Of a stretch of DNA of 64,000 bases, positions 11,743 through 22,806 are shown piece after piece. The notes beneath the pieces were generated by a model that was given only the letters and a program-made list of their open reading frames with translations, made no database searches and was not told the DNA's origin. Both the position numbers and the translations under genes were made by a program. Position 1 is the stretch's first letter. Every line of letters starts with the position of its first letter. The stretch covers positions 1 through 64,000 of the forward strand of contig JAKEKT010000071.1 in assembly GCA_021495925.1 (NCBI GenBank), in the 5' to 3' direction. This stretch comes from Diplodia intermedia (lineage: Eukaryota; Ascomycota; Dothideomycetes; Botryosphaeriales; Botryosphaeriaceae).

Positions 11743-13677
11743 ATGGCTGCATCTGCCCTCCTCCACCACGCCGCCCGGCCGCGCGCCTGGGTCTGCCGCC
11801 AATGCCTGCTGCGCCAGGCTGGCCCGCGCTTCCCTGTCCGCCCCATCACCCAGGGCCACCTCCGCAAGACCATCGAGGCCGAATGGCATTGGAAGGAACA
11901 GGCCAAAGAGATCAAGGCCGGCCACAAGCAAAGCTTCTTGTCCATGCTTGAAGAGCGCGGCTTCGTCCACCAGATCGCCGGGTATGCCTGGTCTCCCCCG
12001 CCACTTCGATCGACCCGTGCTGACTCTCCCCAGCACCCGCGAAGTCCTCGACAAGCTCATGACCGAAAAACGCATTGCCGCTTACTGCGGCGTCGATCCC
12101 ACTGCTGCCTCGTTACACGTCGGCCACCTGCTGCCGTTCATGGTCACCTTCTGGATGTATTTCCATGGCTTCCACGCCGTCACTGTCCTGGGTGGCGCTA
12201 CCGCAAAGATCGGAGACCCGAGTGGCCGCACTACCGCCCGCGAACATCAAGCATCCGCCACCCGCAAGGCAAACATGGCCCAGATGCACATCCAGCTCAA
12301 GAAACTGTGGGTCAGTGTCGAGCGCATGGCCCGCAAGCACGGCTACGTGCGCGAGTGGGCGTGGCGGCGGGCCCTGATGAACAACAATGAGTGGTTGGGC
12401 AAGCTGGATGTTGTCGAGTTTCTCAGGGTCATGGGCCCCGCCATGAGGCTTGGCCCCATGCTGAGCCGTGATACCGTCAAGACGCGCCAAAGTTCCGGTG
12501 ACGGCATGTCCTTTGGCGAGTTCTCCTACCCCGTCCTACAGGCCTGGGATTGGTGGCATCTCTTCAGCAGAAATGGCATCCAGCTGCAAATCGGCGGCCA
12601 GGATCAGTTTGGCAACATCGTCGCCGGCATAGACGCCATAAACCACATCAGACGCAGCACCATTGACCCTGTAATCGGTCCAAAGGTTTTCGACCGGAAG
12701 AATCCCGCCAACGATTACCTAAAGGCCCCTTACGGCCTCACCGTCCCCCTTCTGACAACCTCGTCCGGGCAAAAGTTCGGCAAGAGCGCAGGAAACGCTG
12801 TCTGGCTTAGTCCGGAATTGACATCCAGCTTTGACTTGTATGGCGTGAGTGCTCACTACTCCGAGCCCCAACACGATCCTGAAGGCTGATGAGCACAATC
12901 TAGTTTTGGGTAGGAACTTCCGATGCTGACGTCGAACGCTACCTGAAACTGTTCACCTTCCTGCCCCTTTCTACCATCAGCAAAGTTGTCGAGGAACACA
13001 AGCTTGATCCGAGCAAGCGCATCGCCCAGCACCTCCTTGCCCGCGAGTTCCTCGACCTGGTCCATGGTTCTGAAGCGGCCGAGAGAGCAGCGCTGCAGCA
13101 CCAGTCTCTGTTCGGCAGGCCGTCTCAACCCAACAAGACCTCCGGTGCATCTGATCTGAAAGACAGCCCCTCCGGTGCGTCTGATCTGAAAGACAGCCAG
13201 GGCAAGCCCCTGCGTGCTAGCGACTCGAGATATTTCGTCAATGTAAGCAGCGGCAACAAGTACGCTGCTCAGGTAACCGCCGAAAACGCTCCCGCTCTCG
13301 GCGCATTCCTGCCTAGATCGCTGGTCTACAACAGCAGCTTCCCCAAGGTCCTTTATGCCGCTGGTCTTGTTGCATCTAAAAGCGAGGGTTTCCGTCTCGT
13401 CCAGAACCAGGGTGCCTATGTTGCCGGCAAGCCCTCCCAGGTGGCCTCCATGGGCGACTCGCTGAAGTGGACTCCGATCAAGTACCACGATGCCGGCATC
13501 CCGGAGAGGTTCATCTTCGACGAGAATCAACTAATGCTCAGGATTGGCAAGTGGAAGATTAAAGTCATCACCGTCATTCCGGACGAGGAGTTCGCTGCCA
13601 AGGGTCTCAGTTGCCCAGGTTGGAATGCTGAAGAAGGCCGAGAGGAGACAAAAAGCAATGGTTCCGAGATAGATTGA
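11743..13677 (+). CDS. MSY1: Tyrosyl-tRNA synthetase, mitochondrial
   Basis: Predicted 607 residues from exons 11743-11981, 12034-12844 and 12904-13677. This class I enzyme attaches tyrosine to mitochondrial tRNA-Tyr. The first 35 or so residues are rich in Ala, Arg and Leu without acidic residues, like a mitochondrial presequence. The HIGH motif reads HVGH (about 108-111). Tyr/ATP-site blocks AYCGVDPTAASLH, GGATAKIGDPSGR and QIGGQDQFGNI follow, and the KMSKS-type loop reads KFGKS (about 327-331). The C terminus carries an S4-like RNA-binding segment ending in EGFRLVQNQGAYV. A 30-bp tandem duplication lies in the linker before the S4 segment. The ATG is in a strong context (CC ATG GC). The bacterial-type sequence argues for the mitochondrial rather than the cytosolic enzyme. 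Confidence 0.96.
13141..13200 (+). repeat. 30-bp direct tandem duplication in the TyrRS coding sequence
   Basis: Two 30-bp units, 13141-13170 and 13171-13200, differ at only three or four bases. Each encodes SGASDLKDSP or SGASDLKDSQ. The repeat keeps the frame and sits in the linker between the anticodon-binding region and the S4-like domain. Confidence 0.9.
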
Positions 13678-15152
13678 ACATGAAAATGCGCTGTGGATGT
13701 AGTGCGAATCTCGGCTCGCTGGTGTACGATAGGTGTGAGACAAAAGCGCATAGAACTCGGCTCCAACTTGGTACCTGTAACTGCAATTATATACCGCACC
13801 GGAGGTTTCACATTAAAAGTTTCGAAAGAGTAATACCTTGGTCTGTTTTTACCTGGCTCACTTTGGATAGGCATTCGTCACTCGGGGCTTGGCTATGGTG
13901 GAGAACGAAGACTTGTCGCCTCAGGTGGAGTAGACTACCGCTTTTAGAGATGCATAACTTCTCGATTTGGATGTCAGGAGGTAGTGGGTCTTAAGGTGAC
14001 GGGTTTGATGTTGGTCTTGGCGAGGATGTTCGCGCACAGAGGGAAAGGAAATGCAGTGATCAGGCGCAGGTGGAGTGCCGATGTTTAGCGAAGGTTGAGA
14101 TAAGCTTGAACCCCGGTCGCATGCCTTCCCCAACCTTTGTTCTTGCTCACCCGCCCGTTTACTTCCCACCTGCTTTCCTGACATCTATACCACCGGAAGC
14201 TGCTTGATATTGTGATTGGAAGTAGAAACTGGTCCGCGGCAGGTTTCGGATGCGCCGGCGACAGGAACTCGCATGAGAATCAGCAGCTATAGATCACAAG
14301 GAAAGGGAATAGCAATGGAGCGGTGGAGGATTTATTTGCTTGGCTGCAGAGAGAAAAGTGGGTGAGAGTGTAGCGAAAGAGGTGACCGCTTCATATGACC
14401 ATCATCACTACAGTATCTTTGCAACACTGCTCTCTTCTTCACCCGACACAGCCGGTATGTATCAATGCGACCTCCGTTTCTGTTTACTGTCTGACATTTT
14501 CATCATTCCTATCGCCGTATCTTCTCCATGGCCCCTCCAGAAACGGCCATCAAGCTCCTCTACAGGAACACCCGGTGGAAGGCATTCGCGAAGAAGTTGT
14601 TCAATGCTCCAGGACGATACTCCCTTTCAGTGTATCCATTTTCTTATGAATGAAGTACTCAACGCTGTCATACCTTAGACATTGTCTTCCGACCGTTCTG
14701 CATTCAATTTGAACATTTTCTTGAATCAAACCATGCAATGCTAACCCGTATAAGGAACTAAGCAGTGTGGTCTCTCGACATATGGCATCATCAGCACAAC
14801 ACTCCGCAACAAAAACGATGGCGTTCATCTTTTCCTACCCGGAGAGAATTCTCCACGGGGCAACTCAACATGATCATTTCTCCTCTTCTCTACTTCTTTC
14901 CCCAACAAAATCTAGACGCAAATCCAGTCGTAACAGTCCAATTCCATCTCATCAAACAGGCAGAGACAGCCGAGAGGGGAAAAGCAGGGGGAGGGGAGAG
15001 AAAAAAAAAAAAAGCAAAACGAGCCAATGAAACCCCCAGCCACCACAACAACCCAGAACCAACCACATCCTCTCCCACCCTTCCATCCACGCCCCCAACC
15101 CATTCCGCATCTCCTCCCCTCCCCCTCCCCCGCTCAGCACCACTCAAACCAC
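13678..15152. other. Gene-poor convergent region (about 1.5 kb)
   Basis: This region lies between the 3' ends of the tyrosyl-tRNA synthetase (plus) and the subtilisin (minus) genes. Apart from one short candidate ORF at 14528-14653, I see nothing coding. The stretch 14990-15150 is strongly purine/pyrimidine-biased, with an A run near 15000 and C-rich runs after it. Confidence 0.4.
14528..14653 (+). CDS. Candidate 41-residue small protein
   Basis: An ATG in good context (CC ATG GC) opens a 41-codon frame starting MAPPETAIKLLYRNTRWKAF, rich in basic and aromatic residues and with an amphipathic look. It is preceded by a pyrimidine-rich leader with a possible GTATGT donor near 14456. A GTATCC donor and CTTAG acceptor downstream could splice it to a further short exon. 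I do not recognise the family. It may be a genuine small, possibly mitochondrial, protein or chance. Confidence 0.35.
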   Translation: MAPPETAIKLLYRNTRWKAFAKKLFNAPGRYSLSVYPFSYE

Positions 15153-16663
15153 CTACGCGCCATTATTCGCCAACACCAAATTCCCACCCGACACATACGC
15201 CGAATTCCGCGTCAGCACCCCGGAAATAGCGCCACTCTTAATAAACGTCTTCATGCCGCTCGGGCTCTGCCTGAGGCTGGTCTGGCCGACGGCGAAGTAG
15301 GCGACCAGTCCAGCTACATGCGGCGTCGCCATGCTGGTGCCGCTGAGGCTCTGGTAGGCGCTGGCGCCCGTGTTGCTGGCCGAGATGACGGCCTCGCCCG
15401 GCGCGAAGACGTCGACGCAGGGCCCGGTGTTGGAGAAGGACGACACGGCGTCGTTGATGTTGGACGCGCCGATGCCGAGGACGGTGGAGGTGCCGGTGCC
15501 GCCGAGGGCTGCGGGGGAGGAGTTGCAGGCGTTTGTGGCGGAGTTGCCGGCGGCGACCTGTGGGGTGGGGGTGGGGAGGTTAGCGGGTTGGTTGGTGGTG
15601 CGGGTGGTGCGGGGGGTGGGGGATACGTACGACGGTGTGCACGCCGGCGCCGGCGAGGTTGCGGACGGCGGTCTCGACGGCGGTCGAGCGGCTCTCGAAG
15701 CCGAGCGACATGGAGGCGACCGAGGCGATGAAGTTGCTGGCGCTCTTGCGCGTGGCGTGGGTCGAGGCGACGTAGTCGAGGCCGGAGATGAGCTGGTTGA
15801 TGAGAGTTAACACTAACGGTTTCCAGCCTTCGGGGCTGCCGCATCCTGTTGGGGAGGAGAAGGAGAAGACTTACGCCGGTGGAGGTGCCAGAACCGGTGC
15901 TGTCGAGCACCTTGACGGCGATCAGGTTGGCCTTCGAGGCAACGCCGACGGTCGAGCCGGCAATGGTTCCGGCGCAGTGAGTTCCTTGATGCAGTTAGCC
16001 TCAGCACGTACACTTCAAAGCACCCCCCCACCCCAAGCCAATCGAAACAACCCCCGCAATCCCCTCGCCCCGACCAGGGTGAAAAAAAAAATAACAACAA
16101 AAGATTTCAGAAAACATACCGTGCCCATTCCCATCCGTACTCGGGCTATAATAACTCCAGCCCGTGCTCGCCCTGCCGCCAAACTCGCTATGCGCCGTAT
16201 AAATGCCGGTATCGATGACATACACATCAACACCACTACCAAGCGCGGCATCATCATACGTATACGTGAACGTCCTCGCGCTCGCACTCCCCGACACCTT
16301 CGCGTCCTGCGAGATGCGCTGGAGGCCCCACGGGGCGCTGCCGCGGGTGGCCAGGGCGTGGATCTCGACGACGGGCTCGACGGTCAAGACGTCGCTCTTG
16401 GCGGCGAGGAAGTCGGCCTCGGCCTGGGTGAGGGCGCCCGAGAAGCCGGCGAACTGCGTGTTGTTGTACGTCGTCTTGACGTCGTCCATGTCGGCGTGCA
16501 GGTCGAGCTCGGCCAGCAGCGCCGCCACGTCGACCGACGGCTCCGTCACGATGTCGAAGTCCTTGGTGTCGCGGCGCTGGTGCCGGTTCACGGTGGCGGT
16601 GGGCGCGGCGAGGACCACCGCGGCCAGGGCGGCCTGGAGGGTGAGGAGGAGGGAGGCTTTCAT
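15153..16663 (-). CDS. Secreted subtilisin-like serine protease (S8, proteinase K type)
   Basis: Predicted 406 residues from exons 16663-16120, 15984-15875, 15792-15631 and 15557-15153, in phase throughout. A signal peptide (MKASLLLTLQAALAAVVLAA) is followed by an I9-type propeptide containing FAGFSGALTQAEADFL. The mature enzyme begins at about residue 106 (near APWGLQRIS). The catalytic triad is visible: Asp151 in VYVIDTGI, His184 in GHGTHCAGT and Ser347 in SGTSMATPH. The oxyanion Asn is in VAAGNS. The first intron interrupts the His block and another precedes VAAGN. Such enzymes are extracellular alkaline proteases used for protein degradation and, in some species, host invasion; the role here is not known. 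Length is normal for fungal proteinase K-like enzymes. Confidence 0.96.
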
Positions 16664-18306
16664 GGTGAGAAAGAGGGGGGCGGGTGGAGGGTTGGAGATT
16701 GGGGGATGATGGTCTGGTCGCGGGCCGTTGGGTCGAGGAGATCCTGAGAGCTGGACTTGCTGCTGGGAACTGATGCTTCTCTCTTGAGGTGGACTTCCAT
16801 GCCGGCTTTTATACCTCCCTCCGAGCGTTTCTTACTTCTTCCTCATCCCACCCCACCCTCGCCCATGTCGCGTAGATGGAGCACCTTCGTGTACGTCCCA
16901 GTACTACGCTTGGCGCGCGATGGTCCTTCTGGGAAAGAGACAAAGTGTCGGACTGCATGACAGTATTGGCTTGGCCGCGGGCCCTGCACAAGTGTCTGTC
17001 GTGATGGAACGGACGTCAGGAAGTCAGGCGTTGAAGACACGAAGCCAAGGCCGTCCAAGCCGTGGTGGATCAAATGACATGACGGCTCAAGGAAAGCCAA
17101 GGGCAGATACGCAGGTACTGCTCCTTGTAATGCGCCGATGGGTTGCCTCTTCTGTCCAGCACAAGCCTGAGTAGCCGCGCCTGAGGCGTGCGCCACAGTG
17201 GGAAGACGGCAGCGTCGACAGATGGCAAAACGCACCGCAACGGCTAGCCGTGGCCGCTCGCTGCGTGCCTGGTTAGCTCGAAAGGGAAGGCGGCAAGAGC
17301 GAGAGTGACTTTTTTCCATCCGGATGGGGGATAAGGCGGCAAGATTCGGGACGTTGTGACCTAAGTGGTTGCCCGAGGCGCCCAACGCGCGGGATCAGTC
17401 AGACGTCAGGACCTGCTCATGCGCGAGACAAGAGGAAGCATAGATATATATTCTCAGCGTGGAGATCGAAGATCTGACGGATGGAGCCAGATGACGCGTA
17501 ATCCGCTCCTCAGCTCTGCCTCGGAGCATCCTGACGGATTGTGGTACAACAGGCGGCCGATCCACGGTGGGACAAACCAAGTCACTCGTCGACGAGCCCG
17601 CAGGTTGAGATAATGCGCAGTGTCGGCCATGTTCCGATACAAGCAGGCGGCGTCAGATTTGCTTTGCCAACAAGTCTCGGCCCAGAATGCTTATCGGGCA
17701 GGTGAGCAGGCCGAGTGATTGCAGCGCATCTAAGGCGTCATCCTTGGCGTCCAGAGAGCCAAGCATTGCGGAACTTTCTTGCGCAGCGCTTGCGTCGGCT
17801 TGCACCTGACGGAAGACCTTGGCGGAAGCATTGTAGAAAGCATAGAAGACATTGCTGGGGTGAAGAAGGAAGTTGGGCTTACCATGTAGCTGTGGCGTGG
17901 TCCGTCACGCGACGCTTGGTAAGGCAGACCTGCCCTTTTGGGATGATAAGGCACCCTGTGCCAATAGTCCGATAAGTAAGCACCGTCGGCTATCGCCTGC
18001 GGAATATTGGCATACTTCAATACTTATGAGCCCCGTCTCTCTCGAGAATCCTGTCCAACCGCTGGCAACTTCGAGTCCAGACGTGGCGGCATGGCCACAG
18101 CTGCTGAATTCGTCGGAAAAGTCCGCAGAACGAAGGGTATATTGAGAAATTAACAATAGCTTCCATGTCTCCAGTCTGCCCTGTTTCCAGCAGACGAGTC
18201 CATGGGGCATTAGCGAGTGTCGCCGGTGCCGTGTTTTCCTCCAAAACTGTAAAATCACAACGCCTCCATCTTATCGTCCCGCGCAATCTCCATATCAACT
18301 GCGCTC
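16664..18306. other. Intergenic region upstream of the protease (about 1.6 kb)
   Basis: This should contain the protease promoter (near 16670-17300) and the 3' region of the following minus-strand gene. Several open frames exist on both strands, but none shows a recognisable domain, consistent splice sites or sensible composition. I see no repeat or RNA gene. Confidence 0.35.
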
Positions 18307-19729
18307 TCAAAGTCCTCCGTGTTTTCTTCTCGCCTCATTCTCCGCATCCATCTCAATCGGGCTGCCTCCGATGACGCGCGCATCCTCCCTGTTCCCCTGC
18401 CTCATCGCATCCGGACTGCCCACCTGGTGGATCTCGTGATCGCCAGGCAGCTCGGGGGTGAACTCGGGAGCGCCCGTCTGCCGGTTGTACCCCACAAACG
18501 TCATGTGCTCTTGCGGGGGCGGCGAGCTGTATCGCGGCTGGTTGTTGTTCACATTCGTGAAAGCGGTGCTGTCGCTCCATCGCGCCTGATTCGGGGGCTT
18601 CTCCGACCCCAGCGGCGGGCTGCCCGGCATCGTGGGCGGTGGGCTGCCGAAGCGCGATGGCGTGTGGTCCGACCACGGTGGCACAGATCCACCAAGGCCT
18701 CCAGGTTGGCTGCCATGGTCGCCGATTTCCGAAACGGGCGGCTGAGATTGCGCGTGCTTGAAGAACTTGCCGTACGCCCTGCTGCGGCCGACGAAGAAGA
18801 ACAGCGCAGCGGCCATGACGACGAATGCAACGGAGCCGACGACGATTCCGGCAATGGCGCCGCCCGAAAGGCTGCTGTGGTGGCCGGAACTGGACGATGA
18901 TGATGACGAAGATCCCCCTCCTTCTGCGGGCCAAGTTTGGCCAGGCGCCAGCTGGTACACAGCGTCCATGGCTTCGGTGTGCTGGTGGTGGAACGAGGAT
19001 CCATTTTGCTGCATCATGTCAGAAAGTGACACGAGAGAGATTGCTTTTAAGAAGACCTACTGGGTTTATGACGCCCACCATGCCGTTCGGCGAACACGAC
19101 TCTATCGCATCACAGTAGAACCAAATAGGTTCGGTGTTGTTGATTGTGAGATTCCACGTCTCCCTCTGTCGATGGATTAGTAATTTGTTCATGGTTTTCT
19201 CGTCTGAATGGCACCACGAGGTTTTGGAACGTAGCCATGATGTCTCAACAGAGTCGAGGTCCGTGCGAATGTGAGAGAAGCTGATCGACTGAAACATTTT
19301 CGACTGCTTGTAATTGCAGCCCCAGACAATGGCTTATTTTGCAACGAGCTCATTCGAACGACAACGCCCCCGGTCTCTTCACCCGCACCGGTGGATGATG
19401 GGAGAAATGGCGCTTACATTTGTGAAAGAGCTGATTTTGTGGTTCCCGGAGAAGAAGCCCTGGTAATCTTCATCGGTGTGGTAGAGCTCCCACGGCACGC
19501 ACGGGTTGCAGCCGGCAGGACCGCATAATGAAGTGTTGTTACTGTATTCGCCTCTGATAACCGAGTGGTTGGTCGGGTAGAAGTCGAAGATGACGATGTC
19601 GCCAACGTCGGCGATGGTGGTGTTGGGGGTGAAGTTGTGGCCATTGGCGCCAACAGAGACGGTATGGGTGGCGGCGAGGGTGCGGGCTGCCAGGCCCAGG
19701 GCGGCGAGGGTCGCAACAGATCGTCTCAT
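18307..19729 (-). CDS. Cupredoxin-like extracellular serine-rich protein with membrane anchor
   Basis: Predicted 372 residues from exons 19729-19418, 19165-19061 and 19008-18307, each a whole number of codons. It has a signal peptide (MRRSVATLAALGLAARTLA), then a cupredoxin-type domain: VSVGANGHNFTPNTTIADVGD, FDFYPTNHSV, CVPWEL, WFYCDAIESCSPNGMVGVINP. A poly-Ser linker follows, then a transmembrane segment at about residues 188-213 (IAGIVVGSVAFVVMAAALFFF). The cytoplasmic tail of about 155 residues is Pro/Ser/Gly-rich. Fungal relatives are annotated as extracellular serine-rich proteins or GPI-anchored cupredoxins, and function is unknown. The first intron is unusually long (252 nt). Exon 2 was placed by homology (WNLTINNTEPIWFYC) plus GT-AG sites. 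Confidence 0.88.
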
Positions 19730-22155
19730 AGCTGCGCAGGGTGGAAGGCGCAAACCGGACGGGAAGGCGCGCGACGGGGAAAGAGGGAAGCAGACGGCTA
19801 CATGAATTGGCGGGTGACAGCTCAGAAGCGGGGGCAGTGGGTGCAAACAACCCGGTAGTTGGGATATGGGTTTTCTTAACGCGCACATGGCACGCGGCTG
19901 CTCAGCCTTCTTGCAGTGCCGCGTCGGGGCGGCCGGGTCCCCCCATGCGGCGTGCCAGAACACAGGCGCAACCGCGTACCGAGCGTGTTGGATGCATCGT
20001 AATGCTCACTGGAGGGCGGTGGTGGCGTGGCCGGTTTGCGCCTAGCCGACGCATGTCAGACGGCACGCTGCTGCAAGCGCATGCTCAGGCTTGACCGCCA
20101 GCGAATGCAAGTGCTGAGGCTGCGCCGGGGTGTGGGAACCTTCAATCCTTCGTGCGCGCAGCAGTGGGCCGCATCGTGGGGGCCGAGGGGGTGCCACGTT
20201 GGGACAAAACGCCTGCTCCATCCGCCGGAAAAGGTACAAGCGCGAGCTAGCCGGAGGGGGCGGGCGCGGTGTTGCAATTCGTGGAGGAACGCATGTTGTG
20301 CGTGGGTGGTGGGCGGGAGCCTTGTCACGCCGCAAGGGTCGACGTTGCTCGGTGCGGGGCTGCTGCAACCGCCCGCTGCGAGGGTTCCCGGCCTGCGTGA
20401 AGAAGCTTGACGTGTGCCGGCGTCGCAAGGCTTCCACAGAAGAAAGGCTGGTGCCGGACCGAGACTCGGGTGGTGAAGGTGAAGGGAGTGGAGGGCGGGC
20501 CTGGATCGGTGTTGGCGAGTGTGGCGTCATTGGTCGCTTCCATTTTTGTCAGCTTAGTTGGCGCCTAAATTTAGCACGCCCGCCGCCGAACGCGCCTGCT
20601 AATCTGCACTTGAATATTATAAGAGCGTTACGTGGAAGCTTAGAATGGCCTGCGTCGACTGCCACTCGAGCTCACTTCACCCAAGACCCAGCAACAGTTG
20701 AGATGAAGATCGGACCGCTGACGCAACCATCTGCAAAACACTTCGTCTCGTGCAGCCTCGCTCACACTGATGAATCGCAGCCCATCCAGATGCATTTCTT
20801 TTGACCCAATTCTCCTATCCATCCACTCCGTCATTACCACCTCCTGCGCCATTCATTCTGGCCGACATCCCGCCCATTTGCACAACAACCACGGAAAAGT
20901 TAAAAATGGAACCGGTCTAAGCCTCATCTTGGCATTTGATAGTAAGCACCGGCAGTGGCTGGCTGGGCCCGCTCCTCACTCGAACTCCGCCTCCAGATGC
21001 CGTCGGCAAACCGACGCACCGTCGGGCCCGTGGCCGCATGGTGACGGCATTGTATTCTCCGCACTCCATCGTCACCCGTTGTCCCACAGCATGCCATCAG
21101 CGGACAAGGCTGTTCCCGCAGTAGCACACCTGATCAAGATCATGCACGTCACATCAGCCCGACCCCTCATTCTTCTGTCTATGAATGCCAAAATTGCAGC
21201 CTCGTCACATCCACCTACTCACCCGTCCGCGTACTCTAACCCCGCATACGTGTAACCCGCCCGGGCCGCTACAGCGGCCGATGTATTTGGAATGCGTCAT
21301 GCCGCCGCCACCCGCCAGCATCCGCCTACCATTCGTTGGGGAACGTGCCATCTTCTCCCCGGCTTGATCTGCTGCAGCCGGCGATCGACGGCAGCGGCCG
21401 CTTTTGATTGCTTAGGTTCAAGATGGTCTTGTTCGCGCAAATCTTGTTGCTATTCTTGACCACCGTCGTCGGCCTGTCTGGCTCGTGGAGAAGCAGCCGG
21501 GCATGCAGCGACAGACGGTGGCAGCACGCCCTGCACTGCCTCGTTCTTTGGTCGAGATCCGCGTAGCTTATAGCACTGCTGCTGCTCGGTCGCCGCTTAG
21601 TATGTGGAGGTCTTGGTGTTGCTGTCCCACCAGGCGAAGGCTTTGGCATAGGTAGCAGATGACCACGCTCTTCTTCGTTTCCGTTGTCATCGTCTCCGAT
21701 GGAGGAAATGTAGAGGAAGCGGAAACTTCGTGCAGAAGTGCCATTTGGTGTCAAATACGCGGACATGTCTTGCTTGATGTTGCATGAGCCGCGGACTCAA
21801 TTGCGAGCATTCCGGGATCCATGAAGAAATTCAAGCTTTCGCCGCCGCGCAACACGCCAACGCGATGCGAGACGCCACCAGGGCGGACCATGGGGTCGGA
21901 GCGTTAGTAGTATAACGCGTTATTACGGAACATTTGCTGGCCGATCCTTCGCTTTTGAAATGACCCAGATCTTGCCTTGCGCCTTGAATGATAGTGGTGG
22001 TGCCCGTCCCTGCATGTCCCTTTTCTTCCACTTCTTCAGGTCACCGTTTCTCGCGCTGTATGTTTTCTCGTCTTGGCTGCGGAGTCCAAATGTACGTGCT
22101 TCACAGGCGACGCCAGGATCCATTCAGTATTCAATCTCGTAGGCGTCACAGTGCG
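19730..22155. other. Gene-poor region (about 2.4 kb)
   Basis: This region lies upstream of the cupredoxin-like gene. Overlapping open frames on both strands from 19740 to 20800 are GC-driven and show no domain. One weak minus-strand candidate at 21326-21766 is listed separately. No tRNA, repeat or transposon remnant was recognised. Confidence 0.35.
21326..21766 (-). CDS. Weak candidate hypothetical protein (146 codons)
   Basis: An ATG-started frame begins MSAYLTPNGTSARSFRFLY. It includes an acidic patch, a Ser/Pro-rich part and one RQCRACC cluster. I do not recognise a family and see no intron or promoter support, so it may be a chance frame. Confidence 0.2.
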   Translation of the reverse strand: MSAYLTPNGTSARSFRFLYISSIGDDDNGNEEERGHLLPMPKPSPGGTATPRPPHTKRRPSSSSAISYADLDQRTRQCRACCHRLSLHARLLLHEPDRPTTVVKNSNKICANKTILNLSNQKRPLPSIAGCSRSSRGEDGTFPNEW

Positions 22156-22611
22156 TCAAGCTCCTGGCATGTCTGATGCATCTAAAGGTGCCCTGGAGAA
22201 CGAACCCGTAAAACCAGTCGTAAGGAGGGATGATTGTGTCGCAACCAAGTACGAAGACTCACGAGTTGGTTCCGCTCGTGGGGTGGCTTGCTCGGGGTCC
22301 GGATACAAGGCAGTATCGATATCAGCAGCCCTACGTATGGATTAGTCTGGCTCTTATCTCCGTATACTGCGTATACTGCTTACTTACTCTTCCACTTCCT
22401 TGAGATTGTCGCCGTCTTTGTACTCATCAAGGTGTTCGGCATGCAGAATGAACTCATTGGAGGATGCCGTTCTGCGCCGCCTCCGCTGATACATGGGTCG
22501 GACGCGGAGGTTGCGTCTTTGTCCTGCCCAGCGAACCCTGCGTTCATTACCTACGCCCGGGTAGCCCCGGCGACACTCGGTGACCTGATCAAGACATAAG
22601 CATGGTTGCAA
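22156..22611 (-). CDS. Possible 3' part of an unrecognised gene
   Basis: Two segments join neatly. One ends DEYKDGDNLKEVEE at about 22384, followed by a GTAAGT donor. A CTAAT branch site and TAG acceptor near 22335 lead into AADIDTALYPDPEQATPR, and this frame stays open to a stop at 22156. The upstream part is strongly basic (MYQRRRRRTASSNEF). This looks like a hydrophilic C-terminal tail, but I find no convincing 5' exon or domain. It could be a short hypothetical gene, a degraded gene, or chance. Confidence 0.35.
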
Positions 22612-22806
22612 GCCTGGTCAGGACCGCTATATTTCTCTTGAGTGAGCAGCTGAAGGGAAGTATCTCGACGTGGACGTAAGTTCATGCCTCCACTTTGCGT
22701 GTTCAGAAGATAATCGTTGGACGTAATTTAGTGCTTTGATATTTTCTTCTTCTTGAAGCAGACACCCAGACGCAGATGGCCGCACAGACACGTCCAGACA
22801 TGCTAT

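Noticed and set aside
16843..17385. Minus-strand open frame of 180 codons upstream of the protease
   Set aside because: Composition is His/Arg/Ser-rich without any domain, and it covers the likely protease promoter.
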